Assembly (NCBI RefSeq): GCF_029953285.1
Contig: NZ_JASAOI010000022.1
Location: forward strand, 1-64,000
Length of the DNA stretch: 64,000 nt
Direction of reading: 5' to 3'
Source of the DNA: Yinghuangia seranimata
Lineage (GTDB): Bacteria; Actinomycetota; Actinomycetes; Streptomycetales; Streptomycetaceae
This document shows, piece by piece, positions 28,553-37,356 of the stretch (position 1 is its first letter; the number at the start of each line of letters is the position of its first letter). The translations under genes and the position numbers were made by a program. The notes below the pieces were generated by a model. It was not told the DNA's origin. It searched no databases and saw nothing but the letters and a program-made list of their open reading frames with translations.

Positions 28553-30802
28553 ATGATGCCCAGCCTGACGAACGCGGGGCGTTCGCGCGGTGACGGCGCC
28601 CACGGCGTCCGGGTCCGCCTGATCGTGCTCCAGGTCCTCGTCCTGTCGCTGATCGTCACGCTGTTCGGCCGCCTGTGGTACCTGCAGATCCGCCAGGGCG
28701 ACGAGTTCGCCAAGGCGGCGACGAGCAACAACGTGCGCAACGTGGTCACCCCTGCGGTGCGCGGCTCGATCCTCGACGACAAGGGCCGGCCGCTGGTCAA
28801 CAACCACACCGCGCTGGTGGTGTCGGTCAGCCGCACCGAGCTGGAGACCCAGGCCGACAAGGGCGCCAAGGTGCTGGAGCGGCTGGCCGGCGTGCTCGGC
28901 ATGAAGCCGGAGGACCTCAAGCTCAAGACCCGGCTGTGCGAGCGCAACGTGCCGCAGCCGTGCTGGAACGGCTCCCCGTACCAGCCGATCCCGGTCAGCC
29001 AGAACGCCACGACCGAGCAGGCGCTCAGCATCATGGAGCACCGCGAGGACTTCCCGGGGGTGAACGCCGAACCGGCCGCGGTGCGCGGCTACCCGGCGCC
29101 CGAGGGCGTCAACGCGGCGAGCACGCTCGGGTACCTGTCGCCGGTCAGCGACGAGGAGCTGACCAAGCAGAAGGCGGCCGGCAAGAACGACCTGCAGCGC
29201 TCCGACCAGGTCGGGCGCAGCGGCCTGGAGCGCACGTACGACACGGACCTGCGCGGCAAGACCGGCGTCACCCAGCTCGCCGTCGACAACCTCGGCCGGG
29301 TGACCGGCACCGTGTCGGAGACCCCCGCGACGCCCGGCAACCACCTGGTGACCAGCATCGACGCGCGCATCCAGGCGGTCGCCGAACAGCAGCTCCAGGA
29401 GGCGATCCTGCGGGCCCGGTCGACCTACGACGCGGGCAACACGCACAAGAACTTCGTCGCCGACGGCGGCGCGGTCGTGGTGCTGGACGTCAAGACCGGC
29501 CGGGTCGTCGCGATGGCCAGCGCCCCCAGCTACGACCCGAACGTGTGGGTCGGCGGCATCTCCAAGCAGAACTACGAGACGCTGACCAGCCCGGACTCCG
29601 GCATGCCGCTGGTGCCGCGGGCCATACAGGGTCAGTTCGCCCCGGGCTCGATCTTCAAGGTGATCTCGACCTCGGCGGCCGCCGAGAACGGCTACTCGCT
29701 CAAGGCCAACTACCCGTGCCCGTCGGGCATCACGGTCGGCGGCATCACGTTCAACAACCTGGAGTCGGCCAGCTACGGCGACATCTCGCTGCAGCGCGCG
29801 CTCGAGGTGTCGTGCAACAGCGTGTTCTACGGGCTGTCCTACGACATGTGGCTCAAGCAGGGCGGCCTGAAGGGCACCCACCACCCGATGGTGGACATGG
29901 CCCGCGCGTACGGCCTCGGCTCGCCGACCGGCATCGACATCCCGGGCGAGGTGCCCGGCCGCATCGTCGACCAGGGCGTGCGCCGCGCCGAGTGGGAGAA
30001 GAACAAGGACACCTGGTGCCGGCTGTCCAACGATCCCAAGACGCCGTCGCAGGAGAAGATCGTCTACCACGAGAACTGCCTGGACGGCTGGCAGTTCCGT
30101 GCCGGTGACGCGGTCAACTTCGCGATCGGGCAGGGCGAGACGCTGGTGACGCCGCTGCAGATGGCGCGTGTGTACGCGGCGATCGCCAACGGCGGCACGC
30201 TGTGGGAGCCGACCATCGGCAAGGCGATCGTGACCCCGGACGGCAAGCTGGTCCGGGAGATCCAGCCGAAGGAGGCCGGCAAGCTGCCGGTGTCGCCGGC
30301 GACCATGGCGTACCTGCAGACCGCGCTCAAGAGCGTGTCGGTCAACGGCACCGCCGCGCGGGTGTTCGCCGGATGGCCGATGGACAAGCTGCCGATAGGA
30401 GCGAAGACCGGTACCGGCTCGGTGCAGAACAAGCAGTCCACGTCGTGGTTCGCGACCGAGGGCGGGCCGGCCGACGGACCGCAGTACGCGATCGTGATGA
30501 TGGTCAGCCAGGGCGGCACCGGCTCCGGTACGTCCGGGCCGAGCGTCCGCAAGATCTACGAGGCGCTGTTCGGCGTCGACGACAAGGGCCAGATCGACCC
30601 GTCCAAGGCGATGCTCCCGGCGCCGCCGACCGCGCTGCCGCAGATCAAGGCGGACGGCATGGTCGTGCCCGCGGCGTCGTTCACGTTCGACGCGCCGCGC
30701 CCGCCCGCCCCGGACGGCGGGCCCGGGACCAGCGTGGTGGCCGCGGCGCCGGGCGCGCAGCCGCCTGAGCGGGTGGCGTACCGAGGGGGGAGGTTCGTGT
30801 GA
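28553..30802 (+). CDS. mrdA: Penicillin-binding protein 2 (transpeptidase, class B)
   Basis: Crosslinks peptidoglycan with RodA. The 749-residue protein has an N-terminal membrane anchor (about residues 20-45), the pedestal domain and the transpeptidase domain. The latter shows S-x-x-K (S366 in PGSIFKV), S-x-N (VSCNSVF) and K-T-G (K618 in GAKTGTGS). Start is ATG 28553, or 28556 just after it. The last 4 nt overlap the start of rodA (GTGA), indicating translational coupling. It ends in a Pro/Ala tail of about 70 residues. Confidence 0.95.
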   Translation: MMPSLTNAGRSRGDGAHGVRVRLIVLQVLVLSLIVTLFGRLWYLQIRQGDEFAKAATSNNVRNVVTPAVRGSILDDKGRPLVNNHTALVVSVSRTELETQADKGAKVLERLAGVLGMKPEDLKLKTRLCERNVPQPCWNGSPYQPIPVSQNATTEQALSIMEHREDFPGVNAEPAAVRGYPAPEGVNAASTLGYLSPVSDEELTKQKAAGKNDLQRSDQVGRSGLERTYDTDLRGKTGVTQLAVDNLGRVTGTVSETPATPGNHLVTSIDARIQAVAEQQLQEAILRARSTYDAGNTHKNFVADGGAVVVLDVKTGRVVAMASAPSYDPNVWVGGISKQNYETLTSPDSGMPLVPRAIQGQFAPGSIFKVISTSAAAENGYSLKANYPCPSGITVGGITFNNLESASYGDISLQRALEVSCNSVFYGLSYDMWLKQGGLKGTHHPMVDMARAYGLGSPTGIDIPGEVPGRIVDQGVRRAEWEKNKDTWCRLSNDPKTPSQEKIVYHENCLDGWQFRAGDAVNFAIGQGETLVTPLQMARVYAAIANGGTLWEPTIGKAIVTPDGKLVREIQPKEAGKLPVSPATMAYLQTALKSVSVNGTAARVFAGWPMDKLPIGAKTGTGSVQNKQSTSWFATEGGPADGPQYAIVMMVSQGGTGSGTSGPSVRKIYEALFGVDDKGQIDPSKAMLPAPPTALPQIKADGMVVPAASFTFDAPRPPAPDGGPGTSVVAAAPGAQPPERVAYRGGRFV

Positions 30803-32061
30803 ATCTCGGCCTGAAGATGCGGGCCGGCCGGCCCAAGGCGTTCGGTCTCGGCGGGCCGCCGACCCTGCAGAAGCTCAGCCCGGCGTTCTCGCAGCGCCGG
30901 TCGTTCGCGGCCCGTGCGATCGAGCGCGACGCGCCGGTGCGGCGGCTCGACTGGATGCTGTTCGGCTCGGCGCTGGCGCTGTCGGTGATCGGCGCGCTGC
31001 TGGTGTGGTCGGCGACCCGGCCGCGCACCCAGCTGACCGGCGGCGATCCGCAGGCGTTCCTGAAGAAGCACCTGCTGAATCTCGCGATCGGCCTGGTGCT
31101 GTTCACCGTCGTCGCGGTGGTCGGGCACCGGCGCATGCGCGTCCTGGTGCCGTTCATCGGCATCGTCGCGATGTTCGGCCTGTTCGCCGCGCTCAGCCCG
31201 CTCGGCGCGACCATCAACGGGCAGAAGGCGTGGATCCTGCTGCCCGCGGGCTTCTCGCTGCAACCCGCGGAGCTTGCCAAGATCGGCGTGATCCTCGGCA
31301 TGGCCATGCTGCTCGCCGAGCGCGTCGACACCGGCGACGTGGAACGCCCCGGCAACCGCGCGGTGTTCTGGTCGCTGGTCGTCGCGGTGGCGCCGATCGG
31401 CGTCATCATGCTGATGCCCGACATGGGTTCGGCGATGGTCATCGGCGTGATCATCCTGGGCGTGCTGCTCGCCTCCGGCGCGCAGGCCCGCTGGATGGCC
31501 GGGCTGATGATGCTCGGCGCGGTCGGCGCGGCCGCGGTGTGGAAGCTCGGGATACTGAGCCAGTACCAGATCGACCGGTTCGCGGCGTTCGCCGACCCGA
31601 GCCTGGACCCGGCGGGCGTCGGCTACAACACCGCGCAGGCCCGGCTGGCGATCGGCTCCGGCGGGCTGACCGGCAAAGGCCTGTTCCACGGCCAGCAGAC
31701 CGCCGGGCAGTTCGTGCCCGAGCAGCAGACGGACTTCGTGTTCTCGGTGGCCGGCGAGGAACTGGGCCTCATCGGCTGCGCGGTGATCCTGTTCCTGTTC
31801 AGCGTCGTGCTGTGGCGCGGCATCCGGATCGCATCGAACGCCGACGACCTGTTCGGCACGATCATCGCGTCCGGCGTCGTGGCGTGGCTCGGCTTCCAGA
31901 TGTTCGAGAACATCGGCATGAACATCGGCATCATGCCGGTGGCCGGCCTGCCGCTGCCGTTCGTGAGTTACGGCGGATCGTCGATGTTCGCGATCTGGAT
32001 CGCCCTCGGACTGCTCCAGTCGGTGCACATGCGCGGCGCCCGCGCGTTCACCCGCGCCTGA
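30799..32061 (+). CDS. rodA: SEDS glycosyltransferase RodA
   Basis: Polymerises lipid II into glycan strands in the elongation complex. The 420-residue protein has about ten spans. Conserved SEDS segments are visible: the QPAELAKIG loop and a following acidic MLMPDMGSA loop, with LPFVSYGGSSM near the C-terminus. The GTG at 30799 overlaps the mrdA stop. A strong hairpin at 32099-32133 follows, closing the mre operon before the sugar/acyl cluster. Confidence 0.95.
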   Translation: MNLGLKMRAGRPKAFGLGGPPTLQKLSPAFSQRRSFAARAIERDAPVRRLDWMLFGSALALSVIGALLVWSATRPRTQLTGGDPQAFLKKHLLNLAIGLVLFTVVAVVGHRRMRVLVPFIGIVAMFGLFAALSPLGATINGQKAWILLPAGFSLQPAELAKIGVILGMAMLLAERVDTGDVERPGNRAVFWSLVVAVAPIGVIMLMPDMGSAMVIGVIILGVLLASGAQARWMAGLMMLGAVGAAAVWKLGILSQYQIDRFAAFADPSLDPAGVGYNTAQARLAIGSGGLTGKGLFHGQQTAGQFVPEQQTDFVFSVAGEELGLIGCAVILFLFSVVLWRGIRIASNADDLFGTIIASGVVAWLGFQMFENIGMNIGIMPVAGLPLPFVSYGGSSMFAIWIALGLLQSVHMRGARAFTRA

Positions 32062-32098
32062 CCCTCCGAAGGCCGCTCCGCCGCACCTCGCTCCCCAC

Positions 32099-32133
32099 CC
32101 GCCCCGCCCGCCGCACCCCGGCAGGCGGGGCGG
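32099..32133 (+). terminator. Terminator after rodA
   Basis: CCGCCCCGCC (32099-32108) pairs with GGCGGGGCGG (32124-32133). Inside, GCCG (32110-32113) pairs with CGGC (32119-32122), extending the stem past one mismatch. Confidence 0.7.
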
Positions 32134-32418
32134 TCCGCGTGACCGGCCCGGCGCGCCTGCCGTTGTGCATGCCGTGAAGCGCGTGCGGCCGTCGCCGTGT
32201 ACGGGATCCGGGGCCGCGCGGGGCGGCACCACGCCCAGCGGTACGCCGCGTTCCTGCGGATTTCGCCCCTTCGAGTGAGTAACCCCCGGGAGCACGCGCC
32301 GGTTAATGACTCGGAGTCCGGGGGTTTCGACTCTCCGGTGGACGTCGGGGCGGCGGAGCGGGCACGGGGCCGCGGACCACCCGACAACGCAGCGCACGTC
32401 GCGGAAGTGGGAGACGCC
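32134..32418 (+). promoter_or_regulatory. Upstream region of the sugar/acyl cluster
   Basis: The region contains no credible gene. AACCCCCGG (32281-32289) is inverted perfectly at 32318-32326. A palindrome GACTC-G-GAGTC lies at 32308-32318, with further GAGT and GACTC copies at 32273-32280 and 32329-32333. These repeats look like a control region for the genes that follow. No obvious -35/-10 pair stands out. Confidence 0.4.
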
Positions 32419-33567
32419 ATGGCGGGGAAGTCCGGGGCGGCAGCGGCCGTACCCCTGGGGTGGCCGAGCCTCGGCGCCGCGGAACTGGACGCCGTGGCGG
32501 CGGTCTTCCGGTCCGGCTGGGTGGCCGGTGCGGGCCCCGCGTGCCGTGCGTTCGAAGAGGAGTTCGCCCGCGCGTGCGGCGTCGGCCACGCCGTAGCGGT
32601 CGCCAACTGCACCGCCGGCCTGCACCTCGCGCTGCTCGCGCACGGCGTCGGCGCTGGCGACGAGGTGATCGTCGCCGACTACACGTTCCCCGCCACCGGC
32701 CACGCCGTGCTGTACACCGGTGCCACGCCGGTGTTCGCCGACGTCCGCGCGGACACCGGCACCGTCGACCCCGACGCGGTCGCGGCGCTGATCGGGCCGC
32801 GCACCGTGGGCATCGTCGCCGTGGACGCGGCGGGTCTGCCCGCCGACTACGCCGAGCTCGGCGAACTCGCGGCCCGCCACGACCTGTTCCTCATCGAGGA
32901 CGCCGCCTGCGCGGCCGGCGCCACGTACCGCGGCCGGCCCGCCGGCTCGCTCGCGCCGGTCGCCGCCTTCAGCTTCCACGGCCGCAAGGGCATCACCTGC
33001 GGCGAGGGCGGCGCCGTCGTCACCGACGACGCGGCGTTCGCCGCCAAGGTCCGCAAACTCGCCGCGTTCGGCCTGGAGAGCGCCTGGAACCGCGCCGCCA
33101 GCACCGAACTGCCCGTGCCGGTCTTCGACGAGGCCGGCTACAACTACAAGCTCTCCGACATCGCCGCCGCGATCATGCGCGTGCAGCTGACCCGGCTGCC
33201 CGAACTGCTCGCCGCCCGCGCCCGCGTCGCACAGGGCTACGCCGAGCTGCTGACCGGTCTCGACGGCGTGGCGCTGCCCGGCGTCCCGGACGACCGCACC
33301 ACCACGTGGCAGTCCTACCTGGTGACGCTCGACCCCGGCGTCGACCGCGGCCGGGTCGCCGCCCACCTGCGCGAGCAGGAGATCGGCTGCAACTTCGGCA
33401 CTTACGCCTCGCATGTGCAGCCGGTGTACGGCGCGCGCGAGACCTGCCCGGTGTCCGCCGACCTGTTCCGCCGCCAGCTGGCCGTCCCCATGCACGCCGA
33501 GCTGTCCGAGGCCGACGTCGAGCGGGTCGCCATCGCGCTGCGCAAGGCGGTCGAGAACAGCAGCTGA
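32419..33567 (+). CDS. DegT/DnrJ/EryC1-type PLP aminotransferase
   Basis: Probably transfers an amino group to a keto-sugar nucleotide. The 382-residue protein has the family fold. The PLP lysine is K190 in the SFHGRKGITCGEGGAVVTDD region, and the cofactor-stacking Asp is in the LIEDAACAAGA motif. The start at 32419 (MAGKSGAAAAVPL) follows GGGAG; the frame is open further upstream without support. It is the first gene of the cluster. It and the next two genes point to an amino-sugar route, with the acylation genes downstream. Confidence 0.9.
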   Translation: MAGKSGAAAAVPLGWPSLGAAELDAVAAVFRSGWVAGAGPACRAFEEEFARACGVGHAVAVANCTAGLHLALLAHGVGAGDEVIVADYTFPATGHAVLYTGATPVFADVRADTGTVDPDAVAALIGPRTVGIVAVDAAGLPADYAELGELAARHDLFLIEDAACAAGATYRGRPAGSLAPVAAFSFHGRKGITCGEGGAVVTDDAAFAAKVRKLAAFGLESAWNRAASTELPVPVFDEAGYNYKLSDIAAAIMRVQLTRLPELLAARARVAQGYAELLTGLDGVALPGVPDDRTTTWQSYLVTLDPGVDRGRVAAHLREQEIGCNFGTYASHVQPVYGARETCPVSADLFRRQLAVPMHAELSEADVERVAIALRKAVENSS

Positions 33568-33613
33568 GACCCCGTCCCACCCACCGACCAGCGCAAGCCA
33601 CCAGGAGTTCAGC

Positions 33614-34543
33614 GTGTCCGTCCCCACCGTGTTCTTCTCCGGCGGTGCCGGGTTCATCGCGGGCCACACCATCCCGATCCTGCTCGAACGCGGCTACCGG
33701 GTGCGGATCTTCGACAACATGCTGCGCGGCGACCGGGCCCGGGTCGAGGAGTACGCCGCGACCGGCATGGTCGACCTGGTCGAGCAGGACGTGCGGTACG
33801 GCGCCGCGGTGCACAACGCGATGAAGGGCTGCACGCACGCGGTCCACTTCGCCACGGTGTCGATCAACAAGAGCATCGCGGACCCGTACGAGAGCATCGA
33901 CATCAACGTCACCGGCAACCACAACGTGTTCGCCGCCGCGGCCGACCACGGCGTGCGCCGCCTGGTGTTCGCGTCCTCGGCGTCGGTGTACGGCGACCCC
34001 GAGAAGCTCCCGATGCACGAGGACGACAAGCTCGCGCCGCTCACCCCGTACTGCATCAGCAAGCGCATGGGGGAGGACCTGCTCGGCTTCTACCAGCGCG
34101 CCAAGGGCCTGTCGTGGGTCGCGCTGCGGTTCTTCAACGTGTACGGCCCGGGCCAGAAGACCGAGGCCTACTACACCTCGGTCATCAACACCTTCCTGCG
34201 CCGCATCCGTTCGGGCGAGCCGCCGGTCATCGACGGCCGCGGCGACCAGTCGATGGACTTCGTGCACGTCACCGACATCGCGCGGGCCGTCGTCGCGGCG
34301 CTCGAGAGCGAGCGCGACAACCTGCCGGTCAACATCGGCACCGGCGTCGACACCTCGATCGCGCAGCTCGCCAAGATCCTCATCGCCGCGGTCGGCGCGT
34401 CCATGGAGCCGCGCTTCAACCCGCGCGACGTGCTGGTGTCGCGGCGCGCCGCCGACATCTCCCGGGCCCGCGACGTCCTCGGCTGGGAGCCGCTGGTCTC
34501 GGTCGAGCAGGGCATGGCGGAACTGGTGCGCGGCGCCGTCTGA
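33614..34543 (+). CDS. NDP-sugar epimerase/dehydratase (extended SDR)
   Basis: A UDP-glucose epimerase-like enzyme that likely makes or remodels the sugar nucleotide. The 309-residue protein opens with SGGAGFIAGH. The third Gly of the GxxGxxG motif is Ala, so it is GxxGxxA. Catalytic S-SASVYG (about residues 118-124) and Y146/K150 (PYCISK) are intact. RFFNVYGPGQ and DFVHVTD are typical of the family. The GTG at 33614 has CCAGGAG. It lies 46 nt after the aminotransferase. Confidence 0.9.
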   Translation: MSVPTVFFSGGAGFIAGHTIPILLERGYRVRIFDNMLRGDRARVEEYAATGMVDLVEQDVRYGAAVHNAMKGCTHAVHFATVSINKSIADPYESIDINVTGNHNVFAAAADHGVRRLVFASSASVYGDPEKLPMHEDDKLAPLTPYCISKRMGEDLLGFYQRAKGLSWVALRFFNVYGPGQKTEAYYTSVINTFLRRIRSGEPPVIDGRGDQSMDFVHVTDIARAVVAALESERDNLPVNIGTGVDTSIAQLAKILIAAVGASMEPRFNPRDVLVSRRAADISRARDVLGWEPLVSVEQGMAELVRGAV

Positions 34544-34601
34544 CGCGCACCCCGTCCACCCCCTCAGCCCGCGACTCCCGGAACACCGAAGGTCTCCCGC
34601 C

Positions 34602-35813
34602 GTGCGCATCGCCGTCGTCAACAACTTCTTCCCGCCACGCGTGGGCGGCAGCTCCCATCTGTCCGCCGCACTCGCCCAGGAGTACGCCGCGCGCGGGCAC
34701 GAGGTGATCGTGCTGACCGCGGCGTACCGCGGCGCACCCGCGTACGAGGAGGCCGACGGCGTCCGGATCCACCGGCTGCCCGCGTTCGTGATGCCCAAGC
34801 TGGGCCTGTCGATCGACTTCGACATCACGTTCACCACCGGGCCGCGCAACCTGCGCCGGGTCTTCCGGCTGCTCGACGACTTCCGGCCGGACGTCATCCA
34901 CCAGCACGGCCAGTTCCTCGACCTGAGCTGGCTGACCGGACGCTACGCGCGCAAGCGCGGCGTCCCGGTGCTGCTGTCGGTGCACACCCGCCTGGAGAGC
35001 CCGCGGGCCTTCTACGCGCGCGCGTTCCGCATGATCGACCGGGTCTTCCTGCGCCGCGTGCTGCGCCGCTACGACCCGCGCTACGTGATCATGGACGAAC
35101 TCGCCGCGACCTACTGCGCCGACCGGTACGACGCGACCGCGGACCGCTACGACTACATCCCGGTCGCCGTCGACCCGACCCGCTTCGAGGGCCCGCCCAG
35201 CCGCGACATCCGGGCCGAGCTCGGCCTCGGCGACCGCCCGCTGATCGTCTCGGTCGGGCACGTCATCCCGCTCCGCGACCGCTGCCTGCTCATGGACGCG
35301 CTCCCGGCCGTGCTCGGCAAGTACCCGGACACCAAGCTCGTGGTGGTCGGCAACATCTACTACGACGCCTTCCTGGCGCGGGCCCGCGAACTCGGCGTCG
35401 CGGACGCCGTGGTGTGCGTCGGCGCGGTGCCGAAGGACGACGTCCCGTCCTACTTCGCGGCCGCCGACATCGAGGTCCACGACCTGTCGGGCGGCGGCTG
35501 CGGCACCGCGAGCCTGGAGGCGATGGCGGCCGGACGGGCCACCGTCGTCGCGGTGCGCGAGACCAACTTCCCGGGCATCCGGCTGCGCAACTGGGACAAC
35601 GCGGTGCTGGTGTCCAACCACGACGCCGACGAACTGGCGCTCGCGCTCATTCGGCTGCTCGACGACCCGGCCGAGCGCGCCGCGATCGCGGCCAGGCAGC
35701 GCGCGCTGGTGCACGCCGAGTTCACCCTCGAGCGGGTCACCGAGCAGCACCTGGAGGTGTTCGAGCGGATGCTCGGCCTGGTCCGCGAGGAGGCGGCGGA
35801 TGTTCCTGGATGA
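34602..35813 (+). CDS. Glycosyltransferase family 4
   Basis: A retaining GT-B glycosyltransferase that likely adds the cluster's sugar to a lipid carrier or glycan. The 403-residue protein starts with VVNNFFPPRVGGSSHLSAAL, the acceptor-domain signature. It has the donor-domain core KLVVVGNIYYDAF, VVCVGAVPKDDVPSYFAAAD, and GTASLEAMAAG where the E-x7-E motif usually lies. The GTG at 34602 follows GAAGGTC. It overlaps the next gene by 14 nt. Confidence 0.9.
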   Translation: MRIAVVNNFFPPRVGGSSHLSAALAQEYAARGHEVIVLTAAYRGAPAYEEADGVRIHRLPAFVMPKLGLSIDFDITFTTGPRNLRRVFRLLDDFRPDVIHQHGQFLDLSWLTGRYARKRGVPVLLSVHTRLESPRAFYARAFRMIDRVFLRRVLRRYDPRYVIMDELAATYCADRYDATADRYDYIPVAVDPTRFEGPPSRDIRAELGLGDRPLIVSVGHVIPLRDRCLLMDALPAVLGKYPDTKLVVVGNIYYDAFLARARELGVADAVVCVGAVPKDDVPSYFAAADIEVHDLSGGGCGTASLEAMAAGRATVVAVRETNFPGIRLRNWDNAVLVSNHDADELALALIRLLDDPAERAAIAARQRALVHAEFTLERVTEQHLEVFERMLGLVREEAADVPG

Positions 35814-36453
35814 CGAGCGCAGCCGCCGGCTCCGGCCGGGCATCCTGACCGACCTGGTCGGCCAGTACATGAACGACTCGGAGCGGGCCGCCCTCTACGG
35901 GCTGCCGCCGACCACGCGCATCCGCGAACGCGCCAAGATCGTCAGCCCGGAGCGGCTCGAGATCGGCGACCACTGCTGGATCGGCGAGGGCGCCGTGCTC
36001 GACGCCAGCGGCGGCCTGCGCATCGGCGAGCACACCAGCATCGGCCTCAACGTGCTGGTGTTCACGCATTCCAGCTGGCTCGCCAACATGACCCTGCAGA
36101 ACCACTCCGGCTCGGAGCTGATCGAACGCAAGCCGATCACCATCGGCAAGGGCTGCTTCATCGGCGGCAACAGCGTGATCATGCCGGGCGTCGTCATCGG
36201 CGACTTCGTCACGGTCCAGCCGCTGTCCGTCGTCTTCAAGGACGTTCCCGACCGCTGCATGGTCGGCGGCAACCCCGCACGGGTGTTCCAGCGGTTCGAC
36301 GAGGAGCACGTCGAGGCCGAGGCGCGCCGGGTCCGTGCGGCGAAACCCACCCAAAGTCAGGAATCACCGTGGCCAACCGCATCCACCCCACCGCTGTCGT
36401 CGGTGACGGCGTCGTCCTCGGCGACGGCAACGTCATCGGACCGTACAGCGTGA
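35800..36453 (+). CDS. Left-handed beta-helix acyltransferase (WbbJ/maa type)
   Basis: Probably O- or N-acetylates a sugar. The 217-residue protein shows hexapeptide repeats (IGDHCWIGEGAVLDA ... IGKGCFIGGNSVIMPGVVIGDFV) and the terminal GGNPARVF motif of the family. It starts at ATG 35800, inside the end of the glycosyltransferase gene. Its last 28 codons read through the start of the next gene in another frame. That Ser/Thr/Pro-rich tail (about residues 190-217) looks unlike the rest and may be non-functional or a sign of a missed frame change upstream. Confidence 0.82.
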   Translation: MFLDDERSRRLRPGILTDLVGQYMNDSERAALYGLPPTTRIRERAKIVSPERLEIGDHCWIGEGAVLDASGGLRIGEHTSIGLNVLVFTHSSWLANMTLQNHSGSELIERKPITIGKGCFIGGNSVIMPGVVIGDFVTVQPLSVVFKDVPDRCMVGGNPARVFQRFDEEHVEAEARRVRAAKPTQSQESPWPTASTPPLSSVTASSSATATSSDRTA

Positions 36454-37067
36454 TCGTCGGGCCGTGCCGGATCGGGGACGGGAACTGGATCGGCCCGCAC
36501 GTGACGATCGGCACGCCCGCGGAATGGCGCGGCGGCCCGCACCCGGTCGCCTGGGAGGGTGAACTCGACGGCTCCGGTGTCGAGATCGGGGACCGCAACA
36601 CCATCCGCGAGTTCGTCACGGTGCACCAGGGCACCCGGCGCAGCACGCGGATCGGCGACGAGTGCTACCTGCTCGTGCGCAGCCACGCCGGCCACGACGT
36701 GGTTCTGGCCGACGGCGTCACCCTGTCGTGCTCGGTGCAACTCGGCGGCCACACCGAGGTCGGCGCGCACGCCAACATCGGGATGGGCGCCACCGTCCAC
36801 CAGTTCGGCCGCATCGGCCCGGGCGCCATGGTCGGCATGGGCGCCTCGGTGCGCCGCGAGGTCGGCCCGTTCAGCATCGCCGTCGGCAATCCCGCGCGCA
36901 CCGTCGGCGTCAACGAGGTCGGCCTCAGCCGGGTCGGCATCGAGGGCGACACCGCCGCCGCGATGGGCGAGTACGTCAAGGGCCGCGCCGCGGTGCCCGA
37001 CGGCCTGCCCGCCGACATCGCCGCGCTGCTCGCCGCGTGGGAGCGCCCGGCCCCCGCGCACACCTGA
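36369..37067 (+). CDS. LpxA-like acyl-ACP acyltransferase
   Basis: A close structural relative of LpxA, which transfers a hydroxyacyl chain from ACP to UDP-GlcNAc. The 232-residue protein starts with the LpxA hallmark IHPTAVV. It has the VTVHQGT motif, the SHAGHDVVLADGVTLS segment aligned with the catalytic-His region (AHIAHDC in LpxA), GMGATVHQFGRIG, and the ending VGVNEVGLSRVGI like the LpxA C-terminal start. This is unexpected in a Gram-positive. A gene for ACP lies 49 nt downstream and can be the acyl donor. The GTG at 36369 is supported by the LpxA-like N-terminus despite the 85-nt overlap with the previous gene. Confidence 0.85.
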   Translation: MANRIHPTAVVGDGVVLGDGNVIGPYSVIVGPCRIGDGNWIGPHVTIGTPAEWRGGPHPVAWEGELDGSGVEIGDRNTIREFVTVHQGTRRSTRIGDECYLLVRSHAGHDVVLADGVTLSCSVQLGGHTEVGAHANIGMGATVHQFGRIGPGAMVGMGASVRREVGPFSIAVGNPARTVGVNEVGLSRVGIEGDTAAAMGEYVKGRAAVPDGLPADIAALLAAWERPAPAHT

Positions 37068-37116
37068 CGTCCACCACCCAGCGACATGCCCGGGACGGGC
37101 AGGAAAGGGGAAACCC

Positions 37117-37356
37117 GTGTCCACCAACGACCGGCTGAAGAACGTCTTCGCGTACGCGCTGGACCTCGACGGCGACACCGACATCGAGAGCCTGCGCTAC
37201 CGCGAGATCGACAAGTGGGACTCGCTCGGGCACATGGCGCTGGTCGCCGCGATCGAGGACGAGTTCGACGTCCAGTTCGACACCGACCAGGTGATCGACA
37301 TGAACGCCTACAAGGTGGCGTACGACATGCTGCGGGAGTTGGGCGTCGGTGAGTGA
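37117..37356 (+). CDS. Acyl carrier protein
   Basis: Carries the acyl chain as a thioester on phosphopantetheine. The 79-residue protein is acidic and has the attachment motif WDSLGHM, with S36 as the modified residue, where housekeeping ACPs have DSLD. The GTG at 37117 follows AGGAAAGGGG. It overlaps the ketoreductase by 8 nt. It is a dedicated ACP next to a reductase, an acyl ligase and an LpxA-like transferase, not the fab-cluster AcpP. Confidence 0.9.
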   Translation: MSTNDRLKNVFAYALDLDGDTDIESLRYREIDKWDSLGHMALVAAIEDEFDVQFDTDQVIDMNAYKVAYDMLRELGVGE

